Positions 7,157-14,756 are shown, counted from the first letter of the stretch. The stretch is DNA of 15,383 nt from an uncultured Bacilli bacterium (GCA_947627965.1 CANQYA010000009.1:1-15383), one strand, 5' to 3'. Numbers and translations are program-made. Notes: generated by a model not told the origin, from the sequence alone.

Positions 7157-7717
7157 TTATTTTCTATTATACTTTGTCATTAATAATTGAAAATCCATAT
7201 TAATAAAATCGTCAATAATATTACATATTATCTCGCTATTATCGTTAACTACCTGCATATCGTCATTATTTATTTTTGATAAAACGTAATCTTTCGTATC
7301 AATTAATTTATCATTGGAAATCCCTATCTTTAAGCGATAATAATCTTTAGTATTTAATAGTGCTTCAATATTTTTTAAACCATTATGCCCACCACTGCTA
7401 CCTGTTGCTCTTAAACGATATTTACCAAGTTCAGTATCCAAATCATCACAAATTATTAACATATTTTTTAAATCAATATTAAAATAATCTACATATTTTT
7501 TTATTACTTCTCCGGATAAATTTATATAGGAAAGTGGTTTTAGTAAAATAATTTTTTCATTATTACAATTAAATTCAGCGTATAATCCATTAAATTTTTC
7601 TTTATTTATTATAACACCTTTTTTATCGGCATATTTATCAATATAGAAAAAGCCCATATTATGTCTAGTATTTTCGTATTGTTTTCCTGGGTTTCCTAAT
7701 CCCACAATAAGTTTCAT
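7157..7717 (-). CDS. pth: Peptidyl-tRNA hydrolase
   Basis: Releases tRNA from peptidyl-tRNAs that drop off the ribosome. The N-terminus MKLIVGLGNPGKQYENTRHNMG carries the family signature, with the conserved Asn of GNPG and the catalytic His near residue 20. The conserved Asp region CDDLD lies near residue 91 and GSSGGHNG near 110. Length 186 equals the usual size. Its ATG shares one base with the rsmI stop codon (TAATG, 7717), so the two are translationally coupled; AAGGAAGTG upstream is the ribosome binding site. In B. subtilis pth (spoVC) and rsmI are apart; here they adjoin, so two ancestral blocks have been joined. Confidence 0.97.
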   Translation of the reverse strand: MKLIVGLGNPGKQYENTRHNMGFFYIDKYADKKGVIINKEKFNGLYAEFNCNNEKIILLKPLSYINLSGEVIKKYVDYFNIDLKNMLIICDDLDTELGKYRLRATGSSGGHNGLKNIEALLNTKDYYRLKIGISNDKLIDTKDYVLSKINNDDMQVVNDNSEIICNIIDDFINMDFQLLMTKYNRK

Positions 7718-8565
7718 TAATCGTTCACTTCCTTATGATATTCACGATAAATAATTGATTTTGCTATTTTTCTATCTTTTGCAACTAATTTCATAGCTTC
7801 TTTTTCATTATAACCTAAATTAATATAATTACGTATATGTTCTTTAATAGTTATATCATTATAATCAGTTGTATCTTTATTACCTTCTACAATTAGAACA
7901 AATTCACCTTTAATATCTTCCCCTAACTCTTGTAAAACACTAGATACTGTACCGCGGTATATTTCTTCGTACATTTTTGATATTTCTCTATTAAGGGATA
8001 TTTTTCTATCACCTAATATTTTTTTTATTGAATTAAGTGTTGCCCTAATACGATGGGGTGCCTCATAAAAAATAAGGGTATACTTAATTAAACTTAATTC
8101 TTGTAATTCTTTTTCTAACTTACTAGTTTTGTTACTAAGAAAGCCATAAAACAAAAAAGGTGAAGGCTCTATCCCCGAAGTGATAAGAGCAGGAATTAAA
8201 GCCGTTGATCCAGGAAGTCCAATAACGTTATATCCTTTTGCAATAGCGTATTCCACACTTTTATAACCTGGATCACTAATTATAGGTGTTCCCCTATCTG
8301 TTATTAATCCAACATCATTTCCTTTTTCTAAATAATCAACTACTTTTTCTTTAACAACTTCTTCATTGATATTATTACAACTAATTAATTTTTTCTTAAT
8401 ATCTAACTTATTCAATAATAAACCAGCAATTCTCGTATCTTCGCAAAAAATAACATCTACTTTTTTTAAAATATTGATTGCTCTTAAAGTTATATCCTCT
8501 AAATTTCCAATTGGTGTAGGAATTAAATACAATGAATTTTTGCCATTATAGCTCTTTTGACTCAT
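7717..8565 (-). CDS. rsmI: 16S rRNA (cytidine-1402 2'-O) methyltransferase
   Basis: SAM-dependent methylase of the tetrapyrrole methylase fold that modifies C1402 in the ribosomal P site. LYLIPTPIGNLEDITLRA at the N-terminus is the family signature. VIGLPGSTALIPALITSG and FYEAPHR are further conserved blocks. The C-terminal tail (DYNDITIKEHIRNYINLGYNEKEAMKLVAKDR) is the small helical domain usual for RsmI. Length 282 is close to B. subtilis YabC (292). A strong AAGGAGGAG lies 6 nt before the ATG, inside the end of trmN6, which it overlaps by 20 nt. The GIY-YIG gene yazA, which separates yabB and yabC in B. subtilis, is missing. Confidence 0.95.
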   Translation of the reverse strand: MSQKSYNGKNSLYLIPTPIGNLEDITLRAINILKKVDVIFCEDTRIAGLLLNKLDIKKKLISCNNINEEVVKEKVVDYLEKGNDVGLITDRGTPIISDPGYKSVEYAIAKGYNVIGLPGSTALIPALITSGIEPSPFLFYGFLSNKTSKLEKELQELSLIKYTLIFYEAPHRIRATLNSIKKILGDRKISLNREISKMYEEIYRGTVSSVLQELGEDIKGEFVLIVEGNKDTTDYNDITIKEHIRNYINLGYNEKEAMKLVAKDRKIAKSIIYREYHKEVND

Positions 8566-9295
8566 TATTCTCCTCCTTAAAATATTTTAATATATCATCG
8601 CTGTAACTACCATCGTTTTTATGAGCAATGATAGGAGGTAATATTTTTAATCCAGCATTACCTCTATATCTACCTTCAACTAATACTATATTTGAATTAG
8701 TACCTTTTTTAGGGTAAATAAATTGTATCTTTTTAGGCTCAATGTTGTTATTATTAAAACTTCTCAAGATATCCATTAACCTTTCAGTACGATGGACCAT
8801 AGCAAAAATACCACCAGTTTTTAAATATTTACTTGCTATTGCTACTATCTCTTCTAAATTTAGACTTACTTCATGTCTAGCTATTACTTTGTGAATATCT
8901 TCATTTTTCTTTGTTTCTTCATACACTTTAAAGAAAGGTGGATTTGTTAAAATAACATCGAAAAAACCATATTGAAAATATTTTCCAATATTTTTTACAT
9001 CATCATTTATTAGAGATATTTGATGAGATAGTTTATTTAATTTAATTGTTTCAGTAGCAAGGTCATATAAATCTTTTTGTATTTCAATACCATATATCTT
9101 AGCCTTTGTCCTAGTTGATAGTATTACAGGAATAGGTGCATTACCTGTTCCAATATCTAAAATGTTTTTAATATTTTTATTAATTGTTACAAATCTTGGT
9201 AATAGAATAGAATCTAAAGAAAACATGAACCAGTCAGTATCTTGAACTATTTTTTTATCTTTGTAACCAATTAAATCATTAATTACTTTCATCAT
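8546..9295 (-). CDS. trmN6: tRNA1(Val) A37 N6-methyltransferase-like protein (YabB family)
   Basis: Class I Rossmann methyltransferase. The N-terminal FMFSLDSILLPRF is typical of the YabB/TrmN6 family. NILDIGTGNAPIPVIL (near residue 45) is the SAM-binding loop and DVILTNPPFF (near 117) is the NPPF catalytic motif of N6-adenine or N5-glutamine methylases. By family the substrate is A37 of tRNA-Val, inferred from E. coli YfiC; the target in Bacilli is less sure. Length is 249. The longest frame starts at a TTG (9310); I chose the ATG at 9295 (a second ATG at 9292 is equally possible), which overlaps ricT by 17 nt. yabA, which separates these genes in B. subtilis, is absent. Confidence 0.9.
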   Translation of the reverse strand: MMKVINDLIGYKDKKIVQDTDWFMFSLDSILLPRFVTINKNIKNILDIGTGNAPIPVILSTRTKAKIYGIEIQKDLYDLATETIKLNKLSHQISLINDDVKNIGKYFQYGFFDVILTNPPFFKVYEETKKNEDIHKVIARHEVSLNLEEIVAIASKYLKTGGIFAMVHRTERLMDILRSFNNNNIEPKKIQFIYPKKGTNSNIVLVEGRYRGNAGLKILPPIIAHKNDGSYSDDILKYFKEENNESKEL

Positions 9296-10073
9296 CAATC
9301 GGCAATTCAACTAAGGTCTTGTCGTTACATTCTATGGTATAAGTTTTTTTAAATAAATTATGTGATACTACTTTGCCACTTACATTGTCTTTCTTTATAT
9401 AAACACCAATATCTGGATAATTTTTTTTCATTTCTGTATACTGATCATCTTCATATTTTAAACAACATAATAACCTACCACAAATACCATTTATTTTAGT
9501 TGGATTAAGTGCTATATACTGGTTTTTAGCCATATTAATTGACACGCTATCAAAATCAGTTAAAAAGGTGTTGCAACAAAGATATCTTCCACAAGGACCT
9601 AATCCACCAACTTCTTTAGCTTTATCTCGTACACCAATTTGTCTTAGTTCAATTCTTGTTTTATATATAGAAGCTAGTTTTTTAGCAAGTTCTCTAAAAT
9701 CAACACGTTCGTCAGCTAAAAAATTATATATTAATTGATTTTTATCAAAAGTAAAGGTTGCATTTATAAAATGCATATCTAATTGTAATTTATTTGCATA
9801 TTTTTTAGCATCTTCTAAAGCTTTCGCACCTAATTTTATATTATCAGCATTTTGTTCTTCGTCTTTAGTAGTTGCTATTCTCACAATTTTTCGCATAGGA
9901 GTTATTATGTCTTTTTCTTCGATTTTTCTTGTCTCGGTTGCAACTATACCATACTGTAAACCTTTTTCGGTTTCGACAATTACAGCTTGTCCTTTTTCTA
10001 ATTCTAAATTGTTTATATCAAAAAAATATAAACGATTAGAATTTTCAAATTTTATACCTATAACATCAAACAT
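9279..10073 (-). CDS. ricT: RicT/YaaT (PSP1 domain), RNA maturation Y-complex subunit
   Basis: RicT forms with RicA (YmcA) and RicF (YlbF) an iron-sulphur complex that directs RNase Y processing and affects competence, biofilm and sporulation in B. subtilis. The PSP1 core is evident, with the cysteine clusters GPCGRYLCC (near residue 161) and ICGRLLCC (near 198) that supply [4Fe-4S] ligands. Length 264 compares with 275 in B. subtilis. The longer frame begins at a TTG (10088) inside holB; the ATG at 10073 is preceded by GGAG at 9 nt and starts one base after the holB stop, so I prefer it. Its position between holB and trmN6 is the conserved one. Confidence 0.95.
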   Translation of the reverse strand: MFDVIGIKFENSNRLYFFDINNLELEKGQAVIVETEKGLQYGIVATETRKIEEKDIITPMRKIVRIATTKDEEQNADNIKLGAKALEDAKKYANKLQLDMHFINATFTFDKNQLIYNFLADERVDFRELAKKLASIYKTRIELRQIGVRDKAKEVGGLGPCGRYLCCNTFLTDFDSVSINMAKNQYIALNPTKINGICGRLLCCLKYEDDQYTEMKKNYPDIGVYIKKDNVSGKVVSHNLFKKTYTIECNDKTLVELPIDDESN

Positions 10074-10074
10074 T

Positions 10075-10878
10075 TTAATCAACTCCAAACATCATAATCA
10101 AAACTTTATCAATTAATAATTTCAAATTAATATTAGTATCTAAAATATCTATGGCAAAGGATAATGCCTCTAATCTCTTTATAATATCACTTTTATTGAT
10201 ATTTTTACTAATAATTTCGTCAATTTTTGCTAATTCAACATTTGTATCGATGTCACATAATTTTAATAGGCATTGCTCATAAATGAATAACATTTTTTGA
10301 AACAGTTTTTTTATCATTAATCTATCTTGATATTCCTCCAATTTTGCCATTAAAGAAATATTAGCTAATTTTTTATTATTTTCAATTAATGAACAACATT
10401 CCAAAGCTTCTTCATAATTATTAAATACTTCTTCGCTATTCGAGTCAAGTACCAAATATTGACATCTTGAAACTAATGTATCTAATACTTTATTTTTATT
10501 ATCAGTAACTAAAAAAGCAATTATATCTTCGTTAGGTTCTTCTAAAAATTTTAAAAGAGTGTTTCCTGATGACTTATTTAAGTTTTCAGCGTTATTAATT
10601 ATATATATTCTTTTATTATTGTAAATGGATCTCGTTTTATAATCAGATTGTAAATCTAATATTTGCTCTTTTTTTATCCATAATCCATCTGGTTTAATAA
10701 TTTTTAAATCAGAATACACATTATTGTTTATTAATTCATCGATATTGTCGTCATAAAAATTTTGGGAAAAAATATTTTTGGCAATTGTAATGACTTTATT
10801 TATATCATTTGTTTTAAGTAAATAAGCATGTCCAATTTTATTAGTAAAGTATTTGTTAATAATGTTATCTAACTGCAT
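10075..10878 (-). CDS. holB: DNA polymerase III delta-prime subunit (clamp loader)
   Basis: Stator of the clamp-loader complex, assembling with DnaX and the delta subunit to place the beta clamp. GHAYLL starts the AAA+ domain, but the Walker A region is degenerate (KTNDINKV), as expected for the non-ATPase delta-prime. RIYIINNAENLNKSSGNTLLKFLEEP and LVSRCQ keep the Walker B-like region and the SRC motif. No zinc-binding cysteines are seen. At 267 residues it is shorter than B. subtilis HolB (329), and the C-terminal collar domain is correspondingly reduced. AGGGGGAG precedes the ATG. In B. subtilis tmk lies upstream in the same cluster; here bofA directly precedes holB by 21 nt. Confidence 0.9.
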   Translation of the reverse strand: MQLDNIINKYFTNKIGHAYLLKTNDINKVITIAKNIFSQNFYDDNIDELINNNVYSDLKIIKPDGLWIKKEQILDLQSDYKTRSIYNNKRIYIINNAENLNKSSGNTLLKFLEEPNEDIIAFLVTDNKNKVLDTLVSRCQYLVLDSNSEEVFNNYEEALECCSLIENNKKLANISLMAKLEEYQDRLMIKKLFQKMLFIYEQCLLKLCDIDTNVELAKIDEIISKNINKSDIIKRLEALSFAIDILDTNINLKLLIDKVLIMMFGVD

Positions 10879-10899
10879 AATAACTCCCCCTATTTAATA

Positions 10900-11079
10900 T
10901 TAAAAAATTAATATAAGTGAAAAAACCAATAAAATTAAGGCAGGTATATCTAATAATGTAACTAAGGATATAGTTATATAATTAATAGGTACGATTAACC
11001 CTAGTTTAACTGCTATTAAATTAAAACTATATAAAAGAACAATTGCAAAAACTAATTTTTTTAATATTTTACTAATCAT
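10900..11079 (-). CDS. bofA: BofA-like small membrane protein (59 residues)
   Basis: A 59-codon gene (TAA at 10900-10902) between recR and holB. The ATG at 11079 follows AGGTGAGG at 8 nt. The protein has two hydrophobic segments (about residues 9-33 and 36-59), the first preceded by the basic stretch KILKK. The C-terminal part, with LGLIVPIN followed by a Thr and later DIPALILL, aligns with the conserved BofA block of B. subtilis (LGIHVPIN, then GIPGIAAL). In B. subtilis BofA (87 residues) inhibits the SpoIVFB protease that processes pro-sigma-K, and its gene sits just after recR and yaaL. Here the N-terminal transmembrane segment of the family is shortened or lost. Its function may be the same or altered; identity rests on position plus the C-terminal motif. 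Confidence 0.75.
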   Translation of the reverse strand: MISKILKKLVFAIVLLYSFNLIAVKLGLIVPINYITISLVTLLDIPALILLVFSLILIF

Positions 11080-11118
11080 AAATATCGCCTCACCTAAATT
11101 TATGATTAATAAAGAAAT

Positions 11119-11715
11119 TTATTCTATCTCTTTTCGGTCAAGTAGTGCCCTTTCCAAAGTCATAGCATCAATATATTCAATATCAGCACCTAACGGTATT
11201 CCACTAGCTATTCTCGTTACTTTAATATTTAATCCTTCTAATATTTTCTTTATGTATAAACTAGTCGTTTCTCCTTCGATTGAAGGCTTGACAGCAATAA
11301 TTACTTCTTTAAATTTAGATTTTTCAATTCTTTTTACTAATTTGTCAATTCCTATATCTTCAGGATTAATACCATCTAACGGTGAAATTAGATTATCTAA
11401 TACGTGATATAGTCCTTTATATGTTCCAATTTTTTCAAACATAACTATATATTTACAATCTTCAACGATACATAAAATACTTTTATCACGTGTTTCGTCG
11501 GCACATATATTACATATATCTTTATCGGTAATATTTGAACAAATAGGACATTTGTGTAAATTCTTTTTAGCATTTACAATTGAATTTGAAAAAAATTCTG
11601 CCTTTTCTTCATCAATATTAACCATGTAAAAAGCTAAACGTTCCGCTGTTTTTTCACCTATTCCCGGCAATAATTGAAAACTAGCAATCAAATCTTTTAA
11701 AGCATCTGGATACAT
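11119..11715 (-). CDS. recR: Recombination mediator RecR
   Basis: Ring-forming protein that with RecO (and RecF) loads RecA on SSB-coated gaps. MYPDALKDLIASFQLLPGIGEKTAERLAF is split into an N-terminal helix and a helix-hairpin-helix. A C4-type zinc finger follows (CPIC near residue 54 and CNIC near 68). The Toprim domain begins at ILCIVED and contains YHVLDNLISPLDGI, the Walker-B-like family signature. At 198 residues the length is standard. It starts 2 nt after the ebfC stop with a modest AGGAT upstream, so it is translationally coupled. The dnaX-ebfC-recR order is widely conserved in bacteria. Confidence 0.97.
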   Translation of the reverse strand: MYPDALKDLIASFQLLPGIGEKTAERLAFYMVNIDEEKAEFFSNSIVNAKKNLHKCPICSNITDKDICNICADETRDKSILCIVEDCKYIVMFEKIGTYKGLYHVLDNLISPLDGINPEDIGIDKLVKRIEKSKFKEVIIAVKPSIEGETTSLYIKKILEGLNIKVTRIASGIPLGADIEYIDAMTLERALLDRKEIE

Positions 11716-11717
11716 AA

Positions 11718-12014
11718 TTAAAATAATCCTGGCATATTACCGAATTTGCTCATTTTTTCTTCTGTCATTTTGTCTACTTTTTTTAATGCAGAATTAATAG
11801 CAACAGTAATCATATCTTCTAACATTTCTATCTCATCGGTACTTATTGCTTCTTCAGTATTAATTTTTAAAGAAACTATTTCTTTTGTTCCTTTTACTTG
11901 AACTTTAACAAAAGAACTTTCTCCTTCAAAAATAGTATTATCAATTTCCTCTTTTGCTTTCATCATGTCCTTTTGCATATTTTGGGCTTGTTTTAATATA
12001 GCTTGCATATTCAT
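11718..12014 (-). CDS. ebfC: Nucleoid-associated protein, YbaB/EbfC family
   Basis: Small dimeric DNA-binding protein of the YbaB/EbfC family (YaaK in B. subtilis). The helical N-terminus MNMQAILKQAQNMQKDMMKAKEEI, the central strand FVKVQVKGTKEIVSLKI, and the C-terminal acidic-helix part are all typical; the usual C-terminal Gly-rich tail is short (MPGLF). Length 98. AAGGAGAG lies 9 nt before the ATG and overlaps the end of dnaX. By family it binds DNA as tweezers-shaped dimers and is transcribed with dnaX and recR; its precise job in Bacilli is poorly known. Confidence 0.93.
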   Translation of the reverse strand: MNMQAILKQAQNMQKDMMKAKEEIDNTIFEGESSFVKVQVKGTKEIVSLKINTEEAISTDEIEMLEDMITVAINSALKKVDKMTEEKMSKFGNMPGLF

Positions 12015-12027
12015 ATTTCATCTCTCC

Positions 12028-13689
12028 TTATTCTATTTCTATTATATCTGAATCAAATAATTCTAATGCTTTTTTTTCTATGCCTAAAGCACTATCATCT
12101 TTTTTTATTTTTGGTTCAGTAATATTATTATTTTTTTCAACATTTATATATGTATCATTTATTATTTCATATTTTAATCCATTATTTAATTTATTAATAT
12201 ATTCGCTTCGATATTGTTTCCATTCTTCGTTAGAAATAGCTACAACATGTTTTTTTTGATTTAAATATTGAACTAATATTTTTTCAATTGTAATGTATTC
12301 TTCATTTATGTTATTAGCCATCGATTCGTAAGGAAACGCTAATGCAATATAATCGTTGTTAGCAACTACTGGTAAACCGTCGAGTAAATTACATATATAC
12401 GAACCATTCGTTTTATCAAAAGCATTATCTTTAAGTTTATTCCAATCGTTTTTTAGTTCATTTAAAATATCTTTTGAAGCTTCATAAAAAGCATTATTCA
12501 TACGAACTTTTTTAAAATCATTATAATCTAACGTTTTTAAAGGCTCATTAACTATTTTTTCTTCTGTTTTTTTAGAAGTGTTTATGTTTTCGTCTTGGCT
12601 GTCATTATTTTTTATAACATTATTTTCTTTGTCGAACGTCTGTTTCAAAAATATTTCCCGGGAAATATTTTCATCATTTTGTTCTATATTTTTTAATAAT
12701 TCTATTTCTAAAATTATTTTTTTATTAACAGAAGTTGTTTTCATTTTATCATATATATCTATAAACATGGATAAGATATTTGAAAAAATGTTTTGGTTTT
12801 GTTTTTCTTCAAATATTTTATATTCTAATTGATTAATCAAGTCTTCCGCAAAATAAAGCATATCGTAATCTGCATAATATAATTCATTAATTTTTTTTAT
12901 AAGTTCATCACTTTTTTTATTTACAACCAAATCAATAAAATCAGCTATTTCTTTGTTTGCAATTTTACCACACATATTTCTAATATCTTCTTCAGTAATA
13001 TCACCATCGCTAAATGATATTGCTTTTTCAAGCAAGCTAAGTGCGTCTCTTAGGCAACCATCAGAAAGACTAATTATTTCGTCAATGGCTTGTTCATCTA
13101 TTTTTATGTTTTCAAAATTACAAATATCTGTTAATCTTTTTTTCATATCTACATTAGGAATTTTTTTAAATTCTAAAATTTGACATCGCGATAAGATAGT
13201 AGCTGGTATTTTTTGAACTTCGGTCGTTGCTAAAATAAATATTACATGAGAAGGAGGTTCTTCCAAAGTTTTAAGCAACGCATTGAAAGCCCCTGTTGAT
13301 AACATGTGAACCTCATCAATAATATAAACTTTATATTTTAAATATGAAGGAACTATATTAATTTTGCTTTTTAGTTCTCTTATTTCGTCAACACCGTTAT
13401 TTGACGCAGCATCTATTTCGATAATATCAACACATTCTTTAGAATTAGAATTTATACACGATGGGCATTTCTCACACGGTTCAGTACCATGTTGATCACA
13501 ATTAATAGTTCTCGATAGTATTTTAGCAATACTAGTTTTTCCAGTCCCCCTTGGTCCTGCAAATAGGTAAGCATGAGATATTTTATCATTCTTAATTGCA
13601 TTTTTCAAAATTGTTATGGGAACTTTTTGACCAGATACTTCTTCAAAACTTTTAGGTCGATATTTTCTATATAATGTTAAGTAGCTCAT
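12028..13689 (-). CDS. dnaX: DNA polymerase III gamma/tau subunit
   Basis: ATPase of the clamp loader, which opens the beta clamp and (as tau) links polymerases. Walker A GPRGTGKTS is at about residues 45-53. The zinc module CDQHGTEPCEKCPSC follows at 64-78. Walker B IIDEVHML near 125, sensor 1 FILATTE and the arginine finger SRC near 170 are all present. The C-terminal region is Asn/Lys/Glu-rich and variable. Length 553 is typical of Bacilli tau (563 in B. subtilis). AGGAGGGAG precedes the ATG. A perfect Noc-binding site lies inside the variable linker, where it spells Ile342-Ser-Arg-Glu-Ile346 using TCC and CGG, GC-rich codons unlike the rest of the gene. Confidence 0.97.
   Translation of the reverse strand: MSYLTLYRKYRPKSFEEVSGQKVPITILKNAIKNDKISHAYLFAGPRGTGKTSIAKILSRTINCDQHGTEPCEKCPSCINSNSKECVDIIEIDAASNNGVDEIRELKSKINIVPSYLKYKVYIIDEVHMLSTGAFNALLKTLEEPPSHVIFILATTEVQKIPATILSRCQILEFKKIPNVDMKKRLTDICNFENIKIDEQAIDEIISLSDGCLRDALSLLEKAISFSDGDITEEDIRNMCGKIANKEIADFIDLVVNKKSDELIKKINELYYADYDMLYFAEDLINQLEYKIFEEKQNQNIFSNILSMFIDIYDKMKTTSVNKKIILEIELLKNIEQNDENISREIFLKQTFDKENNVIKNNDSQDENINTSKKTEEKIVNEPLKTLDYNDFKKVRMNNAFYEASKDILNELKNDWNKLKDNAFDKTNGSYICNLLDGLPVVANNDYIALAFPYESMANNINEEYITIEKILVQYLNQKKHVVAISNEEWKQYRSEYINKLNNGLKYEIINDTYINVEKNNNITEPKIKKDDSALGIEKKALELFDSDIIEIE
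12634..12645 (-). other. Companion box (AAAC-N4-GTTC) of the dnaX-internal Noc site
   Basis: On the minus strand AAACAGACGTTC begins 7 nt beyond the Noc site, with its centre exactly 20 bp from the Noc centre, the geometry of the intergenic sites. It lies inside dnaX. The function is unknown; see the finding on the 20-bp phased boxes. Confidence 0.5.
12648..12671. other. Noc-binding site 1, inside dnaX
   Basis: Perfect 24-bp palindrome whose core (12653-12666) is ATTTCCCGGGAAAT, the established Noc-binding sequence of B. subtilis, where Noc blocks division over the nucleoid. Here it lies in the tau linker coding region and its companion box points toward lower coordinates' opposite strand, unlike the other four sites. 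Confidence 0.85.
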
Positions 13690-13707
13690 ACTTCTCCCTC
13701 CTGTTTA

Positions 13708-13716
13708 ATTGTATCA
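13708..13716 (-). promoter_or_regulatory. Probable extended -10 promoter of the dnaX operon
   Basis: On the minus strand TGATACAAT combines the TG of an extended -10 with a good -10 hexamer TACAAT (13708-13713). The nearest -35 candidate is weak. It lies 19 nt before the dnaX start codon, so the leader would be very short, about a dozen nucleotides, just enough for the AGGAGGGAG ribosome binding site (13694-13702). This is the only promoter I can support for the 11-gene transcript. Confidence 0.45.
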
Positions 13717-13794
13717 AATATTTTTTAAAAAGTCTTTAAGTTTAGTTAAAAAAAACAGTAAAAACAAATAATTAAGATAATATATTTTATTTTT

Positions 13795-13818
13795 AAAATA
13801 TTTCCCGGGAAATATTTT
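13795..13818. other. Noc-binding site 2
   Basis: Same perfect 24-bp palindrome as the dnaX-internal site, with core ATTTCCCGGGAAAT at 13800-13813. It is the first member of a phased array: the box at 13821-13832 and the next Noc site at 13840 follow at 20-bp centre-to-centre steps. Confidence 0.88.
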
Positions 13819-13820
13819 TC

Positions 13821-13832
13821 GTACTTATGTTT
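13821..13832. other. Shared companion box (GTAC-N4-GTTT) between Noc sites 2 and 3
   Basis: GTACTTATGTTT lies exactly midway between Noc sites 2 and 3, with 7 nt on either side. Its first half deviates from AAAC. A near copy, GAACTTATGTTT, occupies the same position upstream of Noc site 5. Confidence 0.5.
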
Positions 13833-13839
13833 TAATTTT

Positions 13840-13853
13840 ATTTCCCGGGAAAT
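13840..13853. other. Noc-binding site 3
   Basis: Perfect ATTTCCCGGGAAAT; its centre is 40 bp from that of site 2, about four helical turns, so both would face the same side of the DNA. Boxes flank it on both sides at 20 bp (13821-13832 and 13861-13872). Confidence 0.88.
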
Positions 13854-13860
13854 AATTTTC

Positions 13861-13872
13861 AAACATTTGTTT
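13861..13872. other. Companion box (AAAC-N4-GTTT) of Noc site 3
   Basis: AAACATTTGTTT, an inverted repeat, begins 7 nt after Noc site 3, with its centre 20 bp from the site centre. Confidence 0.55.
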
Positions 13873-14018
13873 TATAAAATATATATTTTTTATATATTTT
13901 TTTACCTGTGCTTTTTTCCTTTTTATAAATTAATATTATTCATATTGTACTAGTTATTATTTTATAGTTACTAAATTCTATATAAAGTATTTTTCTATTT
14001 TGTGATATATTATAAACC

Positions 14019-14038
14019 AATGTTTCACGTGAAACATT
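14019..14038. other. parS site 1
   Basis: Perfect TGTTTCACGTGAAACA (14021-14036) within a 20-bp palindrome. This is the established binding site of ParB/Spo0J, from which ParB-CTP clamps spread and SMC is loaded. It is intergenic. Confidence 0.95.
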
Positions 14039-14215
14039 ATGATTATATTTTATAATTTTAACAGCATTTAATATTTTGTTATAAAAACATTTAAATTAGT
14101 TTTAATATTTATTATTAAAGTCTCATTATTCTATTCAATAAGTATTAAGAAACAGTAATTAACTATATCTATAGTCTAGTTTTTTTTACAATAAACACAT
14201 TATTTCAAAAAAATT

Positions 14216-14229
14216 ATTTCCCGGGAAAT
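14216..14229. other. Noc-binding site 4
   Basis: Perfect ATTTCCCGGGAAAT, lying between parS 1 and parS 2. Only the downstream side carries a companion box (14237-14248); the upstream side does not match. Confidence 0.88.
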
Positions 14230-14236
14230 ATTTTTC

Positions 14237-14248
14237 AAACTTCTGTTC
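14237..14248. other. Companion box (AAAC-N4-GTTC) of Noc site 4
   Basis: AAACTTCTGTTC starts 7 nt after Noc site 4, with its centre 20 bp from the site centre, in the same orientation as at sites 2, 3 and 5. Confidence 0.55.
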
Positions 14249-14362
14249 TATTGTGCTATAACATTTTACATAAAATTAAATATCTCTTTTTATATTTATA
14301 ATATATACATATTCTTTTATAAACACTTATTTAATCCTTTATTAATAATTAATAGTATTTTT

Positions 14363-14382
14363 TATGTTTCACGTGAAACATA
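14363..14382. other. parS site 2
   Basis: Perfect TGTTTCACGTGAAACA (14365-14380) in a 20-bp palindrome; 344 bp from parS 1. Confidence 0.95.
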
Positions 14383-14461
14383 CATTTTTAAATATAATAA
14401 AATGTTTTCGTTTATGCATAATTAAATTATTTATCTGTTTGCTTTTTTAAAAATAAGTTTT

Positions 14462-14533
14462 TTATAAAAAAATATAATATTGATATATATTATTTCAATG
14501 TTTCACGTGAAACATTGAAATAATGCAAATAAA
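14462..14533. repeat. parS-containing direct repeat, copy 1
   Basis: TTATAAAAAAATATAAT (14462-14478), then parS 3, then CATTGAAATAATGCAAATAAA. The same blocks recur around parS 4 at 14611-14661, with parS centres 128 bp apart. This points to a local duplication that raised the number of parS sites. Confidence 0.65.
14489..14524. other. parS site 3 in a 36-bp perfect palindrome
   Basis: The 16-bp parS core (14499-14514) is extended symmetrically for ten more bases on each side, giving an uninterrupted 36-bp palindrome that reads ATTATTTCAA outside the core. The other parS copies are symmetric over only 20 bp. It could form a cruciform or a transcript hairpin. Confidence 0.95.
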
Positions 14534-14610
14534 CAATATAATTGAGTTTGCATATTAATATCATATATAGTATTAATATTAAGCAATTATATATTTATAA
14601 AAAGTAAATA

Positions 14611-14661
14611 TTATAAAAAAATATAATGTTTCACGTGAAACATTGAACTGCTGCAAATAAA
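14611..14661. repeat. parS-containing direct repeat, copy 2
   Basis: TTATAAAAAAATATAAT (14611-14627) runs directly into parS 4 and is followed by CATTGAACTGCTGCAAATAAA. Compared with copy 1 it lacks about 20 nt before the parS. Confidence 0.65.
14625..14644. other. parS site 4
   Basis: Perfect TGTTTCACGTGAAACA (14627-14642) in a 20-bp palindrome. It is the parS nearest tadA. Confidence 0.95.
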
Positions 14662-14756
14662 AAGTTTATACAATTATAAAGTAAAATATATAAAAACTAT
14701 AATATTAAAGTTTCGTTTTTTACCTTTTTAATAAATGTTTAAATTTTTTAAATTAC

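Larger units (their letters stand above)
13822..13907. repeat. Dispersed direct repeat of about 85 nt, copy A
   Basis: The stretch from ACTTATGTTTTAATTTT through Noc site 3, its AAACATTTGTTT box and an AT-rich tail ending in TTACCT is repeated with a handful of substitutions and a 2-nt length difference at 14758-14842. The repeat unit is box, Noc site, box, tail. Copy B overlaps the tadA stop codon. Confidence 0.7.

Noticed and set aside
14014..14025. AAACCAATGTTT overlapping parS 1, resembling the companion box
   Set aside because: Half of it is the parS sequence itself and its spacing does not match the 20-bp rule; likely chance.
14489..14524. Intrinsic terminator for tadA
   Set aside because: The palindrome has no loop spacing or T-run typical of one and its core is explained as parS; kept only as a possibility.
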